A stretch of DNA of 64,000 nucleotides, from assembly GCA_021234155.1 (NCBI GenBank), contig JAJEKV010000077.1, positions 994,890 to 1,058,889 of the forward strand, read 5' to 3'. Of the stretch, positions 56,701 through 64,000 are shown in pieces. The first letter of the stretch is position 1. Each line of letters starts with the position of its first letter. Both the position numbers and the translations under genes were made by a program. The stretch is from Isoetes taiwanensis. Lineage: Eukaryota > Streptophyta > Lycopodiopsida > Isoetales > Isoetaceae. The notes beneath the pieces are model-generated. The model saw only the letters and a list, made by a program, of their open reading frames with translations, was not told where the DNA came from and made no database searches.

Positions 56701-57760
56701 GCGACTCCTGTTGCTTGGGCTTTGCTTCATTCTGAGGTGGCTCTCCTGTGCCTGGAAGTGTGGTCATCTCCATTGCCCCTACCATGGCTCCTTCTAGTCG
56801 CCTTTACGTGATTTGTACCTGCTAGGTAGGTCATCTCCTCCGTCCCTTGGGTCCTATCCATTCGAGTCTCTCACTCCTTGGCTGATGTTTCATGACATTC
56901 GCTTGAGCTGCTGGGCTGCAAGGTCGTGGTGATCTTTCCTCTCTTGGGTCTGCCTTTTCGGTCTTCTCCCTTATCATGCGTACCAGACCGGCTGGGACCT
57001 TGATGTCTTCAAGGAGTTAAGCCTCTAGCTCTTACGTGGCTCTGGCCCGTCCTTGAAAGCTGCGCCAGATATCCTAGAGTCTAAGGGTCTACTTGAAGGG
57101 CTCTCTTATAACATTCTGGGCTCTATAAGCAAGCAAGATGGCTCGAGCAGTGTTACTGAAGACATATCTATGATCTACAAGTCTATGGGCATTAGGACAT
57201 GTGGCATGGCATGAAACGAGGTTTGTTTTGCAAAACCTCCATGATGTTTGAGACATACTCTAAGGTCCTAGCAAAGTTGGTTTTGGGGGTCCAATCCCTA
57301 CACGTGGAGTGACTTGGGCAGCTCTAGACTCTAGCTCCTTTCTAGGTATTCTGGCAATAGGGAGTGTCAATGTGGTGACTATATAAGTCAAACTCTATTA
57401 GAAGGACACAGAATTAGGTCAAGGTTTATGCCTTGGACATGAGCAGAGATGATGTACCAACAGTTGGACTTGGGTTGCTATGTTGAGCTCTAGATGACTT
57501 TAACAAAGGGGTGTTCTTGAGCACTTTTATCTAGGAGTAAGGCATCAGCTTTGAGCCGAGAGCAATACCTGCAAGGTACTAATGGGGTATGCTTCTATTT
57601 ACAAACAAACCACAGTTTGGAAAAACACTTCAAGGGTTTGAGCAATTTTGGTCATTTTGAGCTGGGGTTTGGCATTTCTAGTTCATTCTAGGCTGTCTAA
57701 CGGTCCTATTGCAACAAATTTCAGGCGATTTGGAGCTCTGTAGCTCAAGTTATGGAGGTT
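53742..57760 (-). other. Decayed interior, coding-like on the minus strand
   Basis: From about 54.2 to 56.7 kb the minus strand gives a series of charged, Arg/Lys/Glu/Ser-rich frames of 60-105 codons (for example 54487-54170, 55660-55355, 56106-55861) that could be pieces of one decayed long frame in the sense direction of the element. I could not match them to gag, pol or another family. The rest has nothing recognisable. Confidence 0.35.
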
Positions 57761-57772
57761 CAAAGTTTGGAG

Positions 57773-57837
57773 GTCTCACACATTGCGCCCAGACAAAACT
57801 GAAGTTTTGTTTTTGCTCCTGGCGTGACGTGTGAGAC
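57773..57837. repeat. 65-bp self-complementary motif, copy 1
   Basis: GTCTCACAC pairs with GTGTGAGAC at the ends (9 bp, perfect). Inside, CAAAACT-GA-AGTTTTG forms a perfect 7-bp hairpin. Confidence 0.8.
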
Positions 57838-57970
57838 ATTGGCCCCATTTTGGTCAAAACTTGTCCAATTTGGGTGATCTAAGGGTCTAAACATGTCGGA
57901 CTCATCGAGTTAGGCAGAATTGACCCCTTACTTGGTCAATTTGGAGGTGATTTGGGCAACTTTGGGCAAG

Positions 57971-58033
57971 GTCTCACACGCTCGCCTCGCTCAAAAACCT
58001 GAGTTTTGTTTTTAGACCAGGCGCGTGTGAGAC
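57971..58033. repeat. 63-bp self-complementary motif, copy 2
   Basis: GTCTCACACGC pairs with GCGTGTGAGAC (11 bp, perfect). The centre holds CAAAA...TTTTG and a GAGTTTTGTTTTT segment like copy 1. It starts 198 bp after copy 1. Confidence 0.8.
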
Positions 58034-58740
58034 ATCTCACTATTTGCTCTAGAGATGTCCTATTTTACTAAAACAAAAGCTATTACTTGCTAACTCAGCC
58101 TAATTAAGTAAGATTACACACGTTACTTAGTCTAAAACTCAAAAATTTTCCATCATTTACAAAAATTTTCTTGTGGATCTCCCTTTGATGTAGGCAAGCC
58201 GCATGTCCTTCTTCATTCTCACACCCTCTTCGCATGAACCGTGCAGGGCCGTTGAGTCTTCAAAATGCTTTTAAGCTTCGCTCTGCTACTTCTTGAACCT
58301 TGGTCTCCTGCTCTCGTTCTGCCCTCTCCTCTTCTTGTATCTCTCGCTCTATCTGCTCAGACGCTTCTTGGGCTCTTCATCCATTGAATCAGGAGATCCA
58401 ATGTCCTCTTCCTCTAGTGCTTTTCGTTGATCCACAGGATCCCTACTCCCGAGCCGGGTGGTTGGCGGCCGTTCCTTGATGACTACCTTGACGTTCGGGT
58501 CTTCTTAGGCCTCTCGCTTGGGCTCCTCCACGCCTTTGCCCTTTCGGCTCCTTGTTTCCTTCTACTCCTTGGCCTCTCGGGCTGTTTCGCCTTGTCGAGG
58601 AAGTCGAGCGGTCCGTTTGGTGCGCGCATGTCGATCTGAGGTCGGAAGGCCCTAAAATCGCTTAAAATGCGAGCAAATTTCTAAACAGGAATTTACAAAG
58701 GGGGTCCTAGGTCTATTTATAGATGGCCAATTGGTCTGGT
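58034..58740. other. Unassigned, coding-like on the minus strand
   Basis: Minus-strand reading from about 58450 to 58190 is rich in Glu, Arg and Lys (RKALEEEDIGSPDSMDEEP), with stops. It may be a gag-like or cellular fragment carried in the element; not identified. Confidence 0.3.
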
Positions 58741-58743
58741 TTT

Positions 58744-58831
58744 CAATACAATACAATACAATACAATACAATACAATACAATACAATACAATACAATACA
58801 ATACAATACAATACAATACAATACAATACAA
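58744..58831. repeat. (ACAAT)n microsatellite
   Basis: About 17 uninterrupted pentamers. The pentamer is present once or twice in the adjacent 44-bp repeat (CCAATACAATG), the likely seed. Confidence 0.95.
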
Positions 58832-58832
58832 T

Positions 58833-59003
58833 GTGTTCTCAGAGATACATCATCATACATATCCTCCCAATACAATGTGTTCACAGAGATACATCATCAT
58901 ACATATCCTCCCAATACAATGTGTTCACAGAGATACATCATCATACATATCCTCCCAATACAATGCGTTCACAGAGATACATCATCATACATATCACAGA
59001 AGA
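58833..59003. repeat. 44-bp tandem repeat, four copies
   Basis: Units at 58833, 58877, 58921 and 58965 contain G(T/C)GTTC(A/T)CAGAGATACATC and end CCCAATACAAT. The same word occurs singly in the compact LTR at about 50236-50275 and in three copies near 59630-59760. Confidence 0.93.
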
Positions 59004-59027
59004 ACAAGATGTGATCTAATCTACATC

Positions 59028-59160
59028 ATAGCTAAAGAACAAGATCTAATCTACATCATAGCTAAAGAACAAGATCTAATCTACATCATAGCTAAAGAAC
59101 AAGATCTAATCTACATCATAGAGTTAGCGCTAAAGAACAAGATCTAATCTACATCATAGA
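59028..59160. repeat. 30-bp tandem repeat
   Basis: AGCTAAAGAACAAGATCTAATCTACATCAT and close variants are repeated four to five times, and recur at 59794-59935, 60000-60175 and 61050-61225. The compact LTR has this sequence once (50277-50303). Confidence 0.9.
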
Positions 59161-59397
59161 GTCTATTTATAGATGGCCAATTCTGGGTCTGGGTTTCTAA
59201 AAAAGGTTTAATTATACTACCGATATGTAGACAAGAAGACACTTAGCAAGATAAGATGACAACTAAGCTATGATGAATGCAGATGCTGTCTCTATCTAGC
59301 TTAAGGGTCTTGGTTCTAAGTCTAAGGCTTGGCCATTAATATTATCTAACATTATTAAAGCTTAAATTTAATTAAGAATTATATTTTAAACATAAAC

Positions 59398-59500
59398 GGT
59401 GCCCGCCCTCAGTGGTTGGCACGGGGGGGTTTGGGGGGGTTCAACCCTGTGGGTGGGAGGTTCAATTCCCGCTACTGTGGGAATACTTTTAAGATGAGGT
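59398..59500 (+). mobile_element. Possible tRNA-derived SINE head
   Basis: GCCCTCAGTGGTTGGCAC (about 59404-59421) resembles a pol III A box and GGTTCAATTCC (59459-59469) a B box, spaced about 50 bp apart as in tRNA-derived SINEs. A G-rich spacer separates them. No 3' tail or target duplication could be fixed, and it is not a functional tRNA gene because no cloverleaf is evident. Confidence 0.45.
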
Positions 59501-59539
59501 TCAAATAGATTGAAAAGCTAGACTAATCTAGCTAATTCC

Positions 59540-62207
59540 TAGCTTAAAGAGGCTAGCTAGGAGCATCAACTACTAGGCTTTCGGGTCTCTACCCCCCTTC
59601 CCAATACAATGCGTTCAGAGACCCCCCTTCCCAATACAATGTGTTCACAGAGATACATCATCATACATATCCTCCCAATACAATGTGTTCACAGAGATAC
59701 ATCATCATACATATCCTCCCAATACAATGCGTTCACAGAGATACATCATCATACATATCACAGAAGAACAAGATGTGATCTAATCTACATCATAGCTAAA
59801 GAACAAGATCTAAACTACATCATAGCTAAAGAACAAGATCTAATCTACATCATAGAGTTAGCGCTAAAGAACAAGATCTAATCTACATCATAGAGTTAGC
59901 TAAAGAACAAGATCTAATCTACATCATAGAGTTAGAGTTTGGTATTTAGGGATCTAAGTGGCTGCTATGTCTGATATTTGGGGATCTAAGTGGCTGCTAT
60001 GGTACAAGATCTAATCTACATCATAGCTAAAGAACAAGATCTAATCTACATCATAGAGTTAGCGCTAAAGAACAAGATCTAATCTACATCATAGGTTAAG
60101 CTAAAGAACAAGATCTAATCTACATCATAGAGTTAGCGCAACGCTAAAGAACAAGATCTAATCTACATCATAGAGTTAGAGTTTGGTATTTAGGGATCTA
60201 AGTGGCTATGTCTCTAAGTGGCTGCTATGTCTCTAAGTGGTCATCCGGTATTTGGGGATCTAAGTGGCTGCTATGGTTTGTTAGAGTCTAAGTGGCTGCT
60301 TTATATGCCGTATTTGGGGATCTAAGTGGCTGCTATGGTTAGTTAGAGTCTAGTATTTGCGGATCTAAGTAACTGCTATGGGCAATTTAATAAGTTAGAG
60401 TCTGGTATTTGGGGATCTAAGTAACTGCTATGGGCAATTTAATAAGTTAGAGTCTGGTATTTGGGGATCTAAGTGGCTGCTATAGTTAGTTAGAGTCTAG
60501 TATTTGGGGATCTAAGTAATTCAAGCCCGTATTTGGGGATCTAAGTGGCTGCTATAGTTACTTAGAGTCCGTATTTGGGGATCTAAGTAATCACTATGGG
60601 CAATTTAATACGTTAGAGTCCGGTATTTGGGGATCTAAGTAAATGCTATGGGCAATTTAATAAGTTAGAGTCGGTATTTGGGGATCTAATTGGTAACTAT
60701 AGTTAGTTAGAGTCTAGTATTTGGGGATCTAAGTATCGCCCGGGTATTTGGGGATCTAAGTGGCTGCTATAGTTAGTTAGAGTCCTATTTGGGGATCTAA
60801 GTAACTGCTATGGGCAATTTAATAAGTTAGAGTCTGGTATTTGGGGATCTAAGTGGTGCTATGGGGATCTAAGTAAGGCTATGGGCAATTTAATAGGCTA
60901 GAGTCCGGTATTTGGGGATCTAAGTGGCTGCTATGGGCAATTTAATAGTTAATAAGTTAGAGTCCGGTATTTGGGGATCTAAGTGGCTGCTATGGGCAAT
61001 TTAATAGGCTAAACCTACTGGTTCTTTAGTTAGAGTCTGCGGTATTTGGAAAGAACAAGATCTAATCTACATCATAGCTAAAGAACAAGGTCTAATCTAC
61101 ATCATAGAGTTAGAGTCCGGTATTTGGGGATCTGGTTCTTTAGTTAGAGTCTGGTATTTGGAAAGAACAAGATCTAATCTACATCATAGCTAAAGAACAA
61201 GATCTAATCTACATCATAGAGTTAGAGTCCGTATTTGGGGATCTAAGTGGTCGAGGTCCGGTATTTGGGGATCTAAGTGGCTTTGCTATGGTTAGGATCT
61301 AAGTGGGTCACTATGGGCAATTTAATAAGTTAGAGTCCGGTATTTGGGGATCTAAGTGGCTGCTATGGGCAATTTAATAGGCTAAACCTAACCTTTAGTT
61401 AGAGTCCGGTATTTGGGGATCTAAGTGGCTGCTATGGTTAGGATCTAAGTGGCTCTATGGGCAATTTAATAGGCTAAACCTACTTGGTTCTTTAGTTCTG
61501 ATCGGTATTTGGGGATCTAAGTGGCTGCTATGGGCAATTTAATAGGCTAAACCCATCGATACAATGACCGGAAACCTATTGATACAATGACCGGAAGATC
61601 GTTAGAGTCACGGTATCCGGGGATCTAAGTGGCTATGGGCAATTTAATAGGCTAAACCTCTATCATACAATGACCGGAAGGCGGTTTAGGCTATTAAATT
61701 GACTAAATACTGATCCTTGGCTCGCTCCTCACCGCCTTCTGAACTTCCACCATCTGGCCAACCTGCTAGAAGATGATGCTAGAAAGGAAACTAATGAGTC
61801 AAATCGCCGCAGTGCGGGAGGCGGTTTGACTCTTGGAGCAAGCAAAACAGAGCCCTAAAACCCTATGGACGAAAATGGCAAGTTAGGGTTTCCTTAACCT
61901 ATATAGACAAAGGGTTAGGGCTAGGGTTTCCCATTATCCCTTTAAGCATGTGGGATAATTGGGTGTGGCCCACTTGCCTTTAATGACTAGGTGGCATAAA
62001 GTGTCCACATGGGAAAGGGGTGCACCTTAATAAATGTGCACATTGGTAAATGTGCACATTAATAAGTGCACATACCTTGCAAGTTGTCCCCTAGGGGCTA
62101 CCCCGCACAGGCACGCGTTGGCATAATGCCGCCCGGACCGCGGTATGCGGCGTGGCGGCGTCTAAAGATACGCCCCGGGACCGTATACCGCGGCTTTGAA
62201 CGCGTCT
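59540..62207 (-). repeat. 5' LTR of the second LARD-like element, internally expanded
   Basis: The ends match the compact LTR: AAAGAGGCTAGCTAG...GAGCATCAACTACTAGGCTTT at the low end (compare 50172-50212) and GACCGTAT...CTTTGAACG at the high end (compare 50892-50914). The middle contains many extra copies of two internal segments: GAACAAGATCTAATCTACATCAT, and TTTGGGGATCTAAGTGGCTGCTATGG... with CAATTTAATA(A/G)G. About 750 bp has become about 2.7 kb. Confidence 0.8.
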
Positions 62208-62269
62208 AGCGATATTATCGACACCACATAAATCCCGCATTGGAACAGGGCCTGCAGCGCTACCTGCGT

Positions 62270-62665
62270 AACCATCTGCATATGAAGAAGCGCAAACTAC
62301 TTGCCTCGATTTGCACAAGCGCATATCGTCTCCAAATCGAGCCACGTCAGAACATGGTTTGTCAAGGCTATCAGGGAGAAAGCCGTTGAAGATGAGTGCC
62401 ACACTCTACAGAGCTACCCAGCATATGAACAAATCCGGACATGTTACACTGGATTGGCCAGGCCCAACCAGCCGCTGCATGTGCTATACACGGCTTTAGT
62501 ATAGATGTTGGGATCATACCTTCAGGAGGTCATAGATATGCGGGCCCAACTATGGCCGTAGACAGGGAAGATGTATTAATTTGGACAGTAATAAAGCTGT
62601 TGCACTCCTTTATTGGGCTGATTGGTTTTCGTGGACGATAAAATCAATTCAATTCAATTATTACA
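62270..62665 (+). mobile_element. LINE 3' end
   Basis: The plus strand reads YRLQIEPR (about 62316-62345), then VEDECHTLQSYPAYEQIRTCYTG (as VEDECH and PAYEQIRTCY, about 62385-62450), a degenerate zf-RVT region. It continues to TTATTGGGCTGATTGG...GGACGATAAAATCAATTCAATTCAATT (62610-62658), matching the 3' end of the LINE at 8.6-8.7 kb. 5' truncated. Confidence 0.7.
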
Positions 62666-62771
62666 TATATTTTCAACATATATTTTATTATTCGTTATGC
62701 TTGTTAATAGTCTGTTCTAAACTAATTATCGTGCAGATTTTATTATACAATTGTCTCAATCCTTAAAGTCA

Positions 62772-62825
<54 letters not shown>

Positions 62826-62826
62826 C
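62772..62826. repeat. (TATC)n microsatellite
   Basis: About 13-14 uninterrupted tetramers. Confidence 0.95.
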
Positions 62827-64000
62827 AACTCAAAGCTCGAATTTAGCTTTCAATTTTCTAGCTATAAATTTTCACTTTATATTTGTGTTGTTTGTAATCA
62901 ACAAAACAAAGTGTTTATAGCCAATCAAAGTGTTTATGGTTTTGGATTTCTATTCTATTGAACTAGCATTTATATGTTATTATCCAATGGTTATAGATTA
63001 TTGCATTTTGGATTTTGGCCAAAACCTTAAAAATAGACAATTTTCCATCGACACTCCTTCAGTTAAACCTTTGACACGTACCTGATCTAGTTGTTTCCAA
63101 AGGGCAGAGGAAAGAAAAATGGATGCATCGATTTAAAAATGAAGAAGATGGCAACTCTCATGAATATCATAGTGTCATGCATACCATGTCACCTATTTAT
63201 AGCTAGTGAATCTGTGGAGCGACATTGAATCTCAACAGATGGAGCCACAAGTACATGTATTTACATATATATAAAAATAGTAAATGAATTTGTATTGCTT
63301 ATTTACAATTGCTGAGGCATTGTCGTAATGGTCAAACTGGGCATTTTAGCTATCTCCTAGCTGGCAATAATACACACATGTTAGTACATATATTGAGAGC
63401 AAAATTTTTACATGCATCTAATTTGGCATTAGTTCTTTGATTCATTCATAGGTCATTTCAATCTCTACCTATCACAAAGAATAACATAAGCAAATCTTAA
63501 TTGCATGAGAGATGTATATGATCTAAAAGCAAGAAAGGTCTCTGCATTCTAGTCCCAATCTTATATTGTATCAAATAGCCATCACCTTCCTAGCATTGTT
63601 AGAATCCATTTGATAGGTTAGAAGAAGGTGAAATAAGATAATTCATCTGTTAAAAGGGAATTCTAAGATTGGCCACAAATGGACTTCTCAACCATCCATT
63701 TGCATTGAATTTCAAGGGGCTTTTGTACTCTGTGCAGTTGAAATCTATTGTAAATAGTTGGATCCCAGAGTTACTCTCTTCTAGAATTTTTCTGCCCGCC
63801 TTATTGCCATGATATGATTATACTTTGTTGCAAGGTAGTTTAGTACTTTTGAGATGTTTTGTTTCTCTGTTGAGAGGATATTTTGGTAATTTGGAAAACC
63901 ATAGGCAGGTAGGTAGATAACATTAGATCATGAAAATGTTACTTCTTGTACATTTGTAGTCCACTCTCATGTTAAATTACATTTAGTACATGTTGCTAAA
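62827..64000. other. AT-rich, no gene seen
   Basis: No frame of note on either strand, no repeat structure and no recognisable element. Confidence 0.55.

Larger units (their letters stand above)
49390..62207 (-). mobile_element. LARD-like LTR element, minus strand
   Basis: LTR-related copies lie at 49390-50919 and about 59540-62207, both reading on the minus strand. A polypurine tract (GGTGGGGAGAA) sits at 50920-50930 just before the lower LTR. The 8.6-kb interval between them has no readable retrotransposon domains apart from a later LINE insertion. The LTR is a relative of the LTR at 16824-18412. No target duplication found. The inner edge of the upper LTR is obscured by rearrangement between 58.7 and 59.5 kb. 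Confidence 0.75.

Noticed and set aside
58731-59147. 138-codon plus-strand frame over the ACAAT and 44-bp repeats
   Set aside because: Encodes only translated microsatellite (QYNTI repeats) and short tandem words.
59398-59475. tRNA gene
   Set aside because: Box-like words are present but no acceptor stem, anticodon arm or consistent cloverleaf could be drawn.

Overview
The window looks like nuclear DNA of a land plant with a large, repeat-rich genome. Evidence: one intron-containing gene of the plant ICE1/SCREAM bHLH family, plant-type Ty1/copia and Ty3/gypsy (chromovirus) retrotransposons, several LINE remnants, and long non-coding LTR elements. The ICE1 N-terminus, the LINE types and the transposon-associated ORF near 1.5-2.1 kb made me think of a non-flowering plant such as a fern, but this is a guess from memory and the sequence does not prove it. 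There are no bacterial or organellar features.

Layout. 1-6.4 kb: decayed transposon debris (a transposon-associated ORF, a LINE, a retrotransposon zinc knuckle/protease piece). 6.4-26 kb: a nested retrotransposon complex. A chromodomain Ty3/gypsy element on the minus strand (about 8.76-25.87 kb) was cut into three coding blocks by two insertions. One is a 7.7-kb element with LARD-like (non-coding) interior at 10694-18412, flanked by a perfect 5-bp duplication. The other is a gag-deleted Ty1/copia element at 20099-24498. A rearranged relative of the host gypsy lies in the opposite orientation at 6.4-7.7 kb. It preserves the unoccupied copia target site and converges on the main copy with a dead LINE between the two LTRs.

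26-36 kb: the single-copy part. An ICE1/SCRM-type bHLH gene has five coding exons (32903-35387, plus strand). As written, exon 4 contains one extra base that throws the conserved C-terminus out of frame. Its 3' flank carries two adjacent inverted-repeat elements (35918-36545 and 36548-36704).

37-49.4 kb: a LINE remnant, then a cluster of unrelated tandem repeats: a purine-rich 100-bp repeat; a 2.2-kb minisatellite with built-in dyad symmetry; a 780-bp macrorepeat in three direct copies followed by an inverted copy (a large foldback); and 58-, 165- and 157-bp repeats.

49.4-62.2 kb: a second LARD-like LTR element, minus strand. One LTR is near ordinary size. The other has been swollen by internal amplification of LTR segments. 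Its interior holds a LINE 3' end with a sign-switching AAT/ATT tail and a pair of strongly self-complementary 65-bp motifs. 62.3-64 kb: a further LINE tail, a TATC microsatellite and otherwise featureless AT-rich DNA.

Apart from the bHLH gene, no intact autonomous gene was found. Nearly all other reading frames are broken mobile-element fragments or chance frames in repeats.
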